A stretch of DNA of 64,000 bases from JAAXHB01 sp965214945 (GTDB taxonomy: Bacteria > Actinomycetota > Acidimicrobiia > Acidimicrobiales > Aldehydirespiratoraceae): contig OZ244029.1 in assembly GCA_965214945.1 (NCBI GenBank), positions 2,170,001 through 2,234,000 on the forward strand, read 5' to 3'. The notes beneath the pieces were generated by a model. It was not told where the DNA came from and searched no databases. It saw only the letters and a program-made list of their open reading frames with translations. Numbering within the stretch: position 1 is the first letter of the stretch; the number at the start of each line of letters is the position of its first letter. Positions 34,060 to 42,246 of this stretch are shown piece by piece. The translations under genes were made by a program, and so were the position numbers.

Positions 34060-35046
34060 TCATGCACACATGGGCAGACGCGCGTTGTCGTCCCAACGGG
34101 CGTTGAAGCGCATCTCGACTTCGCCGGTCACGATCCGGTCTTTCGCCTGTTGCCACAGCCGGGCCCATTCGGCTGGCTCGGTGATCACCTGCTCGGGGTG
34201 AGCGGCGCTGCGTGCCACGAATCCAGGGAACACCGCACGCCCGGTGGGCTGGCCGATGGGCTGGTAGCGCAGATCGAAGCTCCAGCGGACCTGCGAGCTG
34301 TCGTTGTGGAACGAGCCGTGCCTGGTGTGCTTGTGGAGAAGCACCGCCGCGCCGGCGCTCGCCTCCAAGGCGACCACCCGGCCGTGGTCGATGAGTGGCT
34401 CGGGGATGTAGATCTCGCCGCTGAAGTGCTTGCCCGGGCAGTGCGGGCTGAGCGCTTTGCGATGGCTGCCCCGCTCGGCGATCAGGCAGCCGTTGGAGAC
34501 GGTGGCATCGGTCACCGCCAGCCACACGGTCAGCATGTCTGCTCCGTCGGCGTCGGGGGTGATCACGGCCGAGTCCTGATGCCACATCGTGGCCGCGATG
34601 TTGGCGTCCGTCGCGCCGCCGGGGAGATGCCTGCGGGGCGGCTTGATCCGGGCGTGCTGAACCGGGTTGGAGTAGATCTCCGAGCCGATGACCGACTCCA
34701 CGACGTCGAGCAGCCTCGGGTTGGTGAGCAGGCGGAACACCTCCGGCCTGGTGTTCAGCGTGTGGGATCGGTCGAGGCTGTCGATCATCGGCAGCGAGAT
34801 ATCGAGATGCTGGTAGAGCGCGTACATGTCGTCGAGCTGTTGCAAGGCCTCGACGTAGCGCTGGGAGAATGTCCGCCCCTGCAAGGGTCGGAGCCTTCCA
34901 CGTGCCACCAGGTCGGCGGTCGCTCGCTCTAGGAGCTCAACGTAGGAAGACTCGAGCCGGGCCAAGTCATCGTCAGAGAGCAGTCCTTCCACGACCAGGT
35001 AGCCGTCGGCTTCAAACCGACGAAGCTGCTGTGCTGTCAGGCTCAC
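34060..35046 (-). CDS. Phytanoyl-CoA dioxygenase (PhyH) family protein
   Basis: A 328-residue Fe(II)/2-oxoglutarate dioxygenase-like protein. The start region LTAQQLRRFEADGYLVVEGLLSDDDLARLE is typical of the family; the iron motif is MWHQDSA (His-x-Asp), and GSFHNDSSQVRWSFDLRYQPIGQPTGR supplies the distal part with the 2-oxoglutarate arginine. Members hydroxylate lipids, ectoine or small metabolites. The convergent neighbour is oxyR. The specific substrate is unknown. Confidence 0.9.
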   Translation of the reverse strand: MSLTAQQLRRFEADGYLVVEGLLSDDDLARLESSYVELLERATADLVARGRLRPLQGRTFSQRYVEALQQLDDMYALYQHLDISLPMIDSLDRSHTLNTRPEVFRLLTNPRLLDVVESVIGSEIYSNPVQHARIKPPRRHLPGGATDANIAATMWHQDSAVITPDADGADMLTVWLAVTDATVSNGCLIAERGSHRKALSPHCPGKHFSGEIYIPEPLIDHGRVVALEASAGAAVLLHKHTRHGSFHNDSSQVRWSFDLRYQPIGQPTGRAVFPGFVARSAAHPEQVITEPAEWARLWQQAKDRIVTGEVEMRFNARWDDNARLPMCA

Positions 35047-35199
35047 AGTTTCTCCTCACAGGCGCGGGGCCTGCCTGATGCTTCAGGCTCTCGGGCGTCG
35101 GCTTCGCTCCGTGCCTGAACTCGGATCGTACAACTGCGGACGCTCGCCATCAGACAAGAAATCCGCCGCCTCCGGCGAGGCGGCGGCGATGCTTGAAGA

Positions 35200-35733
35200 T
35201 CAGGCGCGGCGAGATCGGGCGGCAGCGGCGGCGATCACCGAGACCGCGCCAGCGGCCCGCAAGCGCGTCGCAACCTCATTCAGCGTGGCACCGGTGAGGA
35301 TCACGTCGTCTACCAACACCACCGGATGGCCGGCGACGGGGCGACGGACCTCGTAGCCACCTGCCGCGGCCTCGGCCTGGCGCTGACAGGGGGGCAGATC
35401 CCGGAGCTTGCGCGTGATAAAGCGACGTGTTACCGCGCCTTCCTGCCAAAGCCCGGCGCCCGAGGAGGCCAGTGCCTGCGCCAACTGAGCCGGCAGTGCC
35501 GAATTCGGCGCCGAGCTGTCGGTGCCGGGCACCGGGGGCACCTCGACGACAAGCCGGGACGCTCCGTCTGGCACTTCGGGCAGGCAGCCAGCCAGAGCCG
35601 AGAAGCGCCGTACGAGGTCAGCGGACGCTACGCCGTCGGCGCGGTCTTTGGCGCAGCGGACCAGCTCGCCGATGCTGGTCGGGACGGCTCGATCCGGCAG
35701 CCAGTAGTCGCCGAGCACGAACACTCGTTCCAC
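35200..35733 (-). CDS. ComF family phosphoribosyltransferase-like protein
   Basis: About 177 residues from GTG 35733. The frame is open further upstream but runs into the tRNA-Gly gene, so that extension is not coding. The PRPP-binding motif VVLVDDVILTGATLNE near the C-terminus and YWLPDRAVPTSIGELVRCAKDR identify the ComF/amidophosphoribosyltransferase family. The N-terminal zinc-cysteine domain of classical ComF is absent. ComF homologues help single-strand DNA uptake in competent bacteria; here the role is unproven. Confidence 0.8.
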   Translation of the reverse strand: MERVFVLGDYWLPDRAVPTSIGELVRCAKDRADGVASADLVRRFSALAGCLPEVPDGASRLVVEVPPVPGTDSSAPNSALPAQLAQALASSGAGLWQEGAVTRRFITRKLRDLPPCQRQAEAAAGGYEVRRPVAGHPVVLVDDVILTGATLNEVATRLRAAGAVSVIAAAAARSRRA

Positions 35734-35796
35734 GGCACCACACGAAGAGAAGTGAACGCCAGGCAGCGAATACCCCTCACGGGTGTGCTGATCCTG

Positions 35797-35869
35797 AGCG
35801 GACGACCGGCTTCGAACCGGCGACCTCAACCTTGGCAAGGTTGCGCTCTACCAACTGAGCTACGTCCGC
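35797..35869 (-). tRNA. tRNA-Gly (GCC anticodon)
   Basis: Read on the minus strand, the sequence folds as a standard cloverleaf: 7-bp acceptor stem GCGGACG/CGTCCGC (35863-35869 with 35798-35804), D-loop AGCTCAGTTGGTAGAGC, anticodon stem CAACC/GGTTG around TTGCCAA, and T-arm GCCGGTTCGAAGCCGGT. The anticodon GCC reads glycine. CCA is not encoded. comF starts 64 bases downstream on the same strand. Confidence 0.95.
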
Positions 35870-35899
35870 GTATAGCGAGAACCCTAGCGGCCTGCGCGA

Positions 35900-36003
35900 T
35901 GATCAGTCGCGGGCGTCAGACAGGCGCAGCCCTGATACAGCAGGTCTCCGAACTCTTCTTCGAGATAGCTCGGTGATCAGTCGCGGGCGTCGGGCGGGCG
36001 CAG
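35900..36003 (-). repeat. Direct repeat pair (74-bp period) at a gene's 3' end
   Basis: A 30-base segment at 35900-35929 recurs at 35974-36003 with 27 of 30 identical. The right copy contains the stop codon and last eight codons of the 78-residue gene beginning at 36213. The left copy would encode nearly the same C-terminal peptide, so it looks like a decayed duplicate of the gene end. Confidence 0.8.
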
Positions 36004-36213
36004 GTCGATCGTCAGCCGAAGCACGCCGCCTTCGAGCACAGCCTCGGCGTCGCCGATGATTGAGTAGTCCAGGAAGTCGACCCGCGCCTGCTCCAGGAAC
36101 AGCCGACGCTCCTCCCCGGCCACAGGCGGAAGGTTGCGGCGCTTCACTCCCTCGGCCCGTTCTCGGAAGCGTTGCAGCATCTCCTCCGGGTCGAAGCCCG
36201 ATCCCTCAGTCAT
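35977..36213 (-). CDS. Small conserved hypothetical protein
   Basis: A 78-residue protein taking ATG 36213 (MTEGSGFDPEEMLQRFRERAEG). It is charged and soluble: an N-terminal helix with arginine/glutamate repeats, then FLDYSIIGDAEAVLEGGVLRLTIDLRP, which suggests a small alpha/beta protein. The start lies six bases from the stop of the next upstream gene (36219-36602), so the two are probably co-transcribed. I do not recognise a function. Confidence 0.75.
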   Translation of the reverse strand: MTEGSGFDPEEMLQRFRERAEGVKRRNLPPVAGEERRLFLEQARVDFLDYSIIGDAEAVLEGGVLRLTIDLRPPDARD

Positions 36214-36218
36214 GGCGC

Positions 36219-36602
36219 TCAATCTAGCCGCAGCGGTTCTCGCCGCTCCGCGTCGGGTGCTTCGATTGCGGCGATCTCGAACTGCGCCTTGGATCGCCTC
36301 CGGGCCACGCGGAGCCGCCGCTGCGGGGACGTGTGCCACAAGAACATGGCCAGTAGCACTGTCATCAACACCGCTATGGCGACCAATGCCAGAGTGATGC
36401 GTTCCAGCTCGCGGCTGCTCTCAGGGTCGACCGTTCGCCGCCCACCGGCCGAATCCGAGTCGGAGGTGTTTTCTGGGTCGGCGTCGGGCACCACGTTGTA
36501 GTCGTCTTGCGTGTCCTGAGCCGACACATGCCCAGTGGCGACGAGCAGGCACAGCGCCGCGGACAGCACGGTGGCTGCCAGACGCAGCTTGTCGAGTCGC
36601 AC
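36219..36602 (-). CDS. Predicted secreted/membrane protein of unknown function
   Basis: A 127-residue protein with an N-terminal signal peptide (LRLAATVLSAALCLLVATGHVSAQ), an acidic, low-complexity extracytoplasmic stretch (residues about 30-65), one transmembrane segment (ITLALVAIAVLMTVLLAMFLW, about 69-89) and a basic cytoplasmic tail. It is coupled to the 78-residue gene downstream. Its architecture fits a small membrane anchor; no family was recognised. Confidence 0.75.
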   Translation of the reverse strand: MRLDKLRLAATVLSAALCLLVATGHVSAQDTQDDYNVVPDADPENTSDSDSAGGRRTVDPESSRELERITLALVAIAVLMTVLLAMFLWHTSPQRRLRVARRRSKAQFEIAAIEAPDAERREPLRLD

Positions 36603-36658
36603 GAATGACGACGCTATCTCGCTACCTGAGATCGGGCCCGCTTACGCTCGCTCAGGGC

Positions 36659-37885
36659 TCAGACGCTTGGCAAGCTGCCGGAGGCCAGGCGATCGAGAGC
36701 GCCGGTCACGTCCGCCACAACGTCGTCGGTGTGCTCGAGGCCCGCAGAGAAGCGCACCGTGCCCTCGAGGATGTCGGCTGCTCGCAGCTCGTCAGGCGTG
36801 AGGCCCATGTGTGTGGTAGACGCGGGATGCGTCACAAGGCTCTCAGGCCCGCCCAGCGAGGCCGCCCTCTGGACCACACGCACCTTCTCTATGAGGGCGC
36901 GGCCCGCGTTGTGGCCGCCGCGCACGTCGAAAGTGACGAGTCCACCGCTGAAGCGCATCTGGCGGCGCACTAGATGACGCTGGGGGTGGCTCTCAAGGCC
37001 CGGGTAGCAGACTGAACGTACCGCGGGATGCTCGACCAACGCCGCTGCCAGAGCGGTTGCTGTGGCAGTCTGCTGACGCAGTCGCACAGCCAGAGTGCGA
37101 AGCCCGCGGAGCGCGTTCACGGCGTCGAACGGCGACGCGGTTGCGCCGTGGAGCACGGCATAGCCCCAAAGCCACGCCAGAAGCTCCTCGCTGCCGGCAA
37201 CCACGCCGAGGGTCGCGTCGTTGTGGCCGGCGATGGCCTTGGTCGCCGAGTGCACTACCAGGTCCACACCGTGCTGGGCGGGCTGCTGCCCGAGCGGCGT
37301 CGCAAACGTCGAGTCGATCACTGTCATCGGCCCGGCGATGGCCCCGATCTCGTCTAGGTCGACCACAGCGAGCTTCGGGTTGGCCGGGGTCTCCGCGATC
37401 ACCAGCCTCGTTCGGCTCGGCCTCACCGCATCGGCGAACGACCCCGTCTTTGTGGCGTCCACGAATGTGACGTCGATGCCGAACCGGGGGCAAGCCGTTT
37501 GCAGCAGCAGCTGGGTGCCGGAGTAGATCTGGCGCTGAGCGACGATGTGATCGCCGCTGGAGCAGAGCCCGAGCACGATCGAGCTCAGAGCACCCATGCC
37601 CGACGCGAAGGCACGGGCCGACTCGGTGCCCTCAAGGTCGGCGATGGCGTCTTCAAAAGCCCGGACGCTGGGGTTGCTGTACCGGGTGTAGAAGCGCGTG
37701 GAGTGAGTGTCGGCGGCCATCTGCGCCGCGTCCGCCGAAGACGAAGCCGTGAACGCGGAAGACGCCCACAGGATCGGAGCCAGCGCAGAGTAGTTGTGGT
37801 CGCGTCCGGCCCTAATGGCCCGGGTCTCGGCGTTCAGGCACGTGTCGCCTTCGCCGCGGCTGTCGACGCTGTCGGCATCAGTCAT
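36659..37885 (-). CDS. PLP-dependent trans-sulfuration enzyme (cystathionine gamma-synthase/sulfhydrylase family)
   Basis: A 408-residue Cys/Met-metabolism enzyme. Conserved blocks are YTRYSNPSVRAFEDAIA, SGMGALSSIVL (phosphate binding), ETPANPKLAVVDL, and the PLP lysine in HSATKAIAGHND. The C-terminal SLGGPESLVTHPASTTH is diagnostic for the family. It follows metX by 88 bases on the same strand, so it probably uses O-acetylhomoserine with cysteine or sulfide in methionine synthesis; a methionine gamma-lyase role cannot be excluded. It should share the riboswitch upstream of metX. Confidence 0.92.
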   Translation of the reverse strand: MTDADSVDSRGEGDTCLNAETRAIRAGRDHNYSALAPILWASSAFTASSSADAAQMAADTHSTRFYTRYSNPSVRAFEDAIADLEGTESARAFASGMGALSSIVLGLCSSGDHIVAQRQIYSGTQLLLQTACPRFGIDVTFVDATKTGSFADAVRPSRTRLVIAETPANPKLAVVDLDEIGAIAGPMTVIDSTFATPLGQQPAQHGVDLVVHSATKAIAGHNDATLGVVAGSEELLAWLWGYAVLHGATASPFDAVNALRGLRTLAVRLRQQTATATALAAALVEHPAVRSVCYPGLESHPQRHLVRRQMRFSGGLVTFDVRGGHNAGRALIEKVRVVQRAASLGGPESLVTHPASTTHMGLTPDELRAADILEGTVRFSAGLEHTDDVVADVTGALDRLASGSLPSV

Positions 37886-37973
37886 CGTCTCCCCCTCTTT
37901 GTGTTCGGCACTCGTCGGTTCGCTGATCGCCGATGTGATCGCGCGCGGCCTCGGCAGGACTGTTGACTGCCGC

Positions 37974-39248
37974 TCACGACGTTCCGCAATTCTTGCGGCT
38001 CATCTCGTCGAGGAAGTCGCTCACCGGCTCTTGCAGTAGGTCGTGCTCCAACAGGAAGCCGTCGTGGCCTTTGTCGCTGTCTAACATCACAAGCCGGCAG
38101 TCACCGCCCGCGTACGTGACCGCGTCGCGGATCTCATGCTGCTGATACGGCGGATAGAGCGTGTCCGACGAGATCGAGGCTGTCAGCATGGGGACTTTTA
38201 TGCGCCTCAGCGCTGCGGCCGCGCCGCCGCGGCCGCGGCCGATGTCGTGCATGTCCATGGCCTTGTTGAGCAGCAGGTAGGAGTTCGCGTCGAAGCGCCG
38301 CACCAGCTTCTGGCCGTGATGGTCGAGGTACGACTCCACCTGGTAGCGGCCCCACAGTTGGTAGAGGTGCTCCGGGTCGAACGGGTCGCGCCCGAAACTG
38401 CGGTCGAATAGCGCCGCGCTGCGGTAGGTCACCTGAGCCAGCTCACGCGCCACGGTCAAGCCGCGCCACGGCCCGCTCCGGAGGTGGTAGTAGTCGCCAC
38501 CGTTCCAACTCGGGTCGCACGCGATGGCTAGACGACCGACGGCGCTCCAGGCGATCTGCTGAGCGCTGGCCGCGGCGCATGTCGCCAACGGCATCACAGA
38601 ACGCACCCTTCGCGGGTACATGGCAGCCCACTCCAGCGCCTGCATTCCGCCCATCGAGCCGCCCAGGACGGTCAGCCATCGCCGCACGCAGAGCAGGACA
38701 GCGAGCCGTGCCTGTACCCGCACCATGTCGCGCACCGTCACGGTAGGAAATCGAGGCCCGTAGGGCCGCGGGCCGCGGAGCTCGGAGCGACCAGCTCGCG
38801 TGCCGGGGCCGGCAGGCTGCGCGAACTCAGGACTGGGCGGCATGTCGGCGGGGCCGGTGGTTCCCTGACAGCCTCCCAGAACGTTGCTGCACACCACGAA
38901 GTAGCGGTCGGTGTCGATGGCGCGGCCGGGCCCGATCATGTCGCTCCACCATCCCGGAGTGGAGTGGCCGGGGCCGCTGTCGCCGGCGGCGTGCGAGTCG
39001 CCGGTGAGAGCGTGGCACACGAGAACCGCGTTCGACGCGGCTGCGTTCAGCTTGCCCCAGGTCTGATATGCCACGCGTACTTCTGTCAGGCGGCCGCCGC
39101 CTTCCAGCGCGAACGGCTTGTCGGGCTCGGCGATCACGGCGAAGCGGCGCTGTCCGGGATCGTCGCCGGGCCGCCACGCGCCGGTGACCGGCAGGTCGGT
39201 GGGGAAGCGCGACTTGAGCAGGGCCTGCTCGCCGGAGTTGATGTTCAT
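37974..39248 (-). CDS. metX: Homoserine O-acetyltransferase
   Basis: A 424-residue alpha/beta-hydrolase. Start ATG 39248 is preferred over frames reaching into the riboswitch. Features are VAYQTWGKLNAAASNAVLVCHALTGDSHA, NVLGGCQGTTGP, the nucleophile elbow GGSMGGMQALEW, and aspartate/histidine near SDTLYPPYQQ and DKGHDGFLLE. It transfers acetyl (or succinyl) from CoA to homoserine, the first committed step to methionine. A SAM riboswitch precedes it and a PLP trans-sulfuration enzyme follows. Confidence 0.95.
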   Translation of the reverse strand: MNINSGEQALLKSRFPTDLPVTGAWRPGDDPGQRRFAVIAEPDKPFALEGGGRLTEVRVAYQTWGKLNAAASNAVLVCHALTGDSHAAGDSGPGHSTPGWWSDMIGPGRAIDTDRYFVVCSNVLGGCQGTTGPADMPPSPEFAQPAGPGTRAGRSELRGPRPYGPRFPTVTVRDMVRVQARLAVLLCVRRWLTVLGGSMGGMQALEWAAMYPRRVRSVMPLATCAAASAQQIAWSAVGRLAIACDPSWNGGDYYHLRSGPWRGLTVARELAQVTYRSAALFDRSFGRDPFDPEHLYQLWGRYQVESYLDHHGQKLVRRFDANSYLLLNKAMDMHDIGRGRGGAAAALRRIKVPMLTASISSDTLYPPYQQHEIRDAVTYAGGDCRLVMLDSDKGHDGFLLEHDLLQEPVSDFLDEMSRKNCGTS

Positions 39249-39379
39249 CGGATGTTTCCCTGTGGATTCCGAGTCCCCGGCAGGACGGATTCTCCAGGAC
39301 GCTCGCCGGCCTGCGGCGAGGGGCCTGTCACGACGAAACCTGTCCGCTGGACACTTCGTTGCGTCTACCGTGACGACGC

Positions 39380-39475
39380 CGCATCCCCGCCGGTGTCGGC
39401 GGGATGGCACCTTGGGTGTCCTTCCCAGGTTGCCGGGCCCGGCCCGAGGGCTGAGCCGCTCATGATGACTCGGTT
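39380..39475 (-). promoter_or_regulatory. SAM-I/SAM-IV-clan riboswitch upstream of metX
   Basis: Read on the minus strand, this region carries the SAM-binding core CCGGCAACCT, a P3-type hairpin, then AAGGTGCCA, preceded by TCATGAG and GCCCTCGGGCCGGGC and followed by a GC hairpin CCCGCCGACACCGGCGGG. This order matches the SAM-I/IV clan, and the GC-rich TCATGAG variant is the SAM-IV form found in actinobacteria. Boundaries are approximate. High SAM should shut down metX. The remaining gap to 39724 shows nothing I can name. Confidence 0.82.
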
Positions 39476-39724
39476 GTTCGGTTTGGTTGGTTTCGCTGGT
39501 CCCGTTAGGGCTTCGTCAGAGTCTAAGCCCGCACCGACAGCCGCGGTGACACCAAGCAGCTAACACCCCCCGACACCACCGCCTCGGCTCCGGCCTCGGC
39601 CCCGAGCGCCCCGGCGGGCGGTTAAGCAAGCAGCTACCACCAACTACACCACAAGTACTGTGGGACGTTCCCCTGCCTCCCATCCGGGAGCCGCTCCGGC
39701 CGGCCGTGAGCGGTCTGCGGATTT

Positions 39725-40942
39725 TCAGGCAGCGGACAGGGCCGTGAGCCTCGGGTCGTTGGAGAACATCTCCACAATCGGCTCACTCAGCCCCAGGCGC
39801 CGCTGGATGCGTCGCACTGGGAGTTCTTCATCCCATAGCGAAAGGGTGACCACCACGCCGGACTCGCCCGCTCTTGCGGTACGCCCGGCCCGGTGCAGGT
39901 AGGTCTTGTGATCCGATGGCGGGTCGTATTGCACCACCACATCGACTTCATCGACATGGATGCCCCGTGCTGCCACGTCGGTCGCCACCAGCACCGGCGT
40001 GCGCCCGGTGGTGAACGCCCGAAGTGACTTCTCGCGAGCCGACTGGCGCAAGTTGCCGTGTATCGGCGCGGCTCTGACGTTCTCGCGCGCAAGGCTTCGG
40101 GCCAGCCGGTCGGCGGCGACCTTGGTGCGGGTGAACACCAGAGTCCTCTTCACCGACTTGACAATGGCAGCGACGACCTTCACTTTGTCGAGCTTGTGAA
40201 CCCCGATGAAGCGGTGGGTCATCTCCTCAACGGTTATCCGACGGGAGGCCACCTCATGCATGGTCGGATCGCTCTGATAACGGCGGATCAGAGCGTCGAC
40301 AGCGCCGTCGAGGGTGGCGGAGAACAGCAGCGTCTGATGCCTGGACTTGACGTTGCGCAGGATCCACTCGACCTGAGGCAGGAACCCCATGTCGGCCATC
40401 CGGTCTGCCTCGTCCACCACCACGTGTCGCACCGAGCCCACATCCACCGCGCGGCGGTCGATCAGGTCGATCATCCTGCCCGGCGTGGCCACAGCGAGAT
40501 CGACACCTTTGCGCAGCCTCTCGATCTGCGGGTTTATCGGCGCCCCGCCGTACACAGCCGCAACCCTGCGCCGCATTGCCGCAGCGGGCGCTGCGAGCTC
40601 GTCACGTATCTGGCGGGCCAGCTCCCGTGTGGGCGCCAGCACCAGTCCGGTCGGGCGCTTCGGGTTGGCCTTCGGCAGGAGCTGCAGCACGGGCAGACCG
40701 AAAGCCAGTGTCTTACCGGAGCCGGTCTTGGCTTTGCCGCACACGTCTCCGCCGGCCAGGGCATCGGGAATAGCCAACTCCTGAATCGGGAACGGCTCAA
40801 CGATGCCGCGCAGCTCAACGGCCGCCACAAGTTGATCGCACAGGCCGAGATCACCGAAAGAGAGCGCCGCCGCGGCAGTTCTGAGAGGGTCGGAAGACTC
40901 AGACGGGGCCGCGATTTGAGAAGTCGGCTGCGAAAGAGGCAT
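39725..40942 (-). CDS. DEAD-box ATP-dependent RNA helicase
   Basis: A 405-residue two-domain helicase. Motifs in order: Q-motif GIVEPFPIQELAIP, motif I AKTGSGKT, Ia PTRELARQI, Ib TPGR, II DEAD (VVDEADRMADMG), III SAT, IV LVFTRTK, V ATDVAARGIH and VI HRAGRTARAG. It is short, lacking the long C-terminal tail of DeaD/CsdA, so RhlE-like. It probably remodels structured RNA in ribosome assembly or decay. Confidence 0.95.
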   Translation of the reverse strand: MPLSQPTSQIAAPSESSDPLRTAAAALSFGDLGLCDQLVAAVELRGIVEPFPIQELAIPDALAGGDVCGKAKTGSGKTLAFGLPVLQLLPKANPKRPTGLVLAPTRELARQIRDELAAPAAAMRRRVAAVYGGAPINPQIERLRKGVDLAVATPGRMIDLIDRRAVDVGSVRHVVVDEADRMADMGFLPQVEWILRNVKSRHQTLLFSATLDGAVDALIRRYQSDPTMHEVASRRITVEEMTHRFIGVHKLDKVKVVAAIVKSVKRTLVFTRTKVAADRLARSLARENVRAAPIHGNLRQSAREKSLRAFTTGRTPVLVATDVAARGIHVDEVDVVVQYDPPSDHKTYLHRAGRTARAGESGVVVTLSLWDEELPVRRIQRRLGLSEPIVEMFSNDPRLTALSAA

Positions 40943-41027
40943 CCGCGCGGTGAGGCTATCCTAAGGCATCAGCATTCCCACCGATACCGAGACCGCCGGC
41001 CCGCCAAACGTCGAGCGCATTCGCCGC

Positions 41028-42230
41028 GTGCCGAAAGTGCTGCTGCACGACCATCTCGACGGTGGGCTGCGGCCGGAGACGATCCTAGAGCTCGCGGATG
41101 AGACCGGATACACCTCGCTTCCCGCTGACGACCCCGACCAGCTGGCGGCGTGGATGCAGCGCGGCGCCAACCGCAAAGACCTGACGCTGTACTTGGAGAC
41201 GTTCGCTCACACCGTCGCGGTGATGCAGACTCCCGAAGCCATCGTCCGCGTGGCCCGCGAATGCGCCGAGGATCTCGCTGAGGACGGTGTGGTGTACGCC
41301 GAGGTGCGCTTCGCCCCCGAGCTGCACACCGAGCGCGGCCTCACCCTCGACGGCACAATCGAGGCGGTGCTGGACGGCTTCGCCCAGGGCGCGACCGGTA
41401 CACGGCTGACCATCCGGGCGATCTGCTCAGCTATGCGACACCTCGACAGGGCGTCGGAGGTGGCGGAGGCAGCGGTGCGCTGGCGGGATCAGGGCGTCGT
41501 GGCTTTCGACATCGCCGGCCCCGAGGCAGGATTCCCTCCCGACGACCATCTCAAGGCGTTCCAGTACTGCCACCGCGAGAACTTTCACATAACCATCCAC
41601 GCCGGTGAGGCCTACGGACCCCGTTCGATCTGGAAGGCGCTGCAGTTCTGCGGCGCTGAGCGCCTCGGGCACGGCATCCGCATCGTCGACGACATCTTCA
41701 ACGGCTCAGCCGGCAGGCCCCGAGCCGGGAGCGCCGCGGGCGCAGCCTCCGGGCGGCGTGAGGGCAAGTCGGCAAGAAGTTCGGGCCGTGCAACGAACCT
41801 GGGGAGCGCCGCGGGCGCAGCCTCCGGACGGCGTGAGGGGCTCGGCGGGAGCGCGCCCAACCGGTCGATGGGGCGGTTGGCGCATTTCATAAGGGATCGA
41901 CGCATACCGCTGGAGGTGTGTCCCACGTCCAACGTCAACATAGGGCTTGTGCCGACTGTGGCCGATCACCCGATCGACACGCTGGTGAGGCTGCGCTTCA
42001 GAGTGACCGTGAACACCGACAACCGGCTCATGTCGAACGTGTCGTTGTCGTCAGAGCTGGCGGGGCTTGCGGACGCTTTCGGCTACGACTGGTCGCGGCT
42101 GCGCTGGCTGACTGTGAACGCTATGAAGTCGAGTTTCCTGCCGTTTCGGCAGCGGCTGCAGCTTATAGAAGGCTTGATCAAGCCGGGATTTGCTCCGCTT
42201 GAGGCCGCTCAGAGCGAACCGCCGGTCTGA
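41028..42230 (+). CDS. add: Adenosine deaminase with in-frame repeat insertion
   Basis: A 400-residue protein from GTG 41028; typical adenosine deaminases have about 340. Family features are KVLLHDHLDGGLRPETI (HxH zinc ligands), ITIHAGEAYG with catalytic Glu, ERLGHGIRIVDD, CPTSNVNIG and VNTDN in place of the usual TDDP. Between RIVDDIFNG and LAHFIRDRRIPLE there are about 50 extra residues containing two copies of SAAGAASGRREG. It converts adenosine to inosine. The extra loop is near the active-site rim; whether the enzyme stays active is unknown. Confidence 0.9.
   Translation: MPKVLLHDHLDGGLRPETILELADETGYTSLPADDPDQLAAWMQRGANRKDLTLYLETFAHTVAVMQTPEAIVRVARECAEDLAEDGVVYAEVRFAPELHTERGLTLDGTIEAVLDGFAQGATGTRLTIRAICSAMRHLDRASEVAEAAVRWRDQGVVAFDIAGPEAGFPPDDHLKAFQYCHRENFHITIHAGEAYGPRSIWKALQFCGAERLGHGIRIVDDIFNGSAGRPRAGSAAGAASGRREGKSARSSGRATNLGSAAGAASGRREGLGGSAPNRSMGRLAHFIRDRRIPLEVCPTSNVNIGLVPTVADHPIDTLVRLRFRVTVNTDNRLMSNVSLSSELAGLADAFGYDWSRLRWLTVNAMKSSFLPFRQRLQLIEGLIKPGFAPLEAAQSEPPV
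41727..41839 (+). repeat. Direct repeat pair (75-bp period) inside adenosine deaminase
   Basis: A 38-base segment at 41727-41764 recurs at 41802-41839 with one mismatch. The period is 25 codons, so the frame is kept and the protein gains two copies of a GSAAGAASGRREG peptide at a position where homologues have a short loop. Confidence 0.92.
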
Positions 42231-42246
42231 CGGAGGTCTGCTGCCC

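Noticed and set aside
35734..35838. N-terminal extension of the ComF-like gene
   Set aside because: It would read through the tRNA-Gly gene; the GTG at 35733 gives a sensible protein.
39725..40942. DeaD/CsdA cold-shock helicase
   Set aside because: Too short and without the C-terminal RNA-binding region; only a general DEAD-box call is justified.
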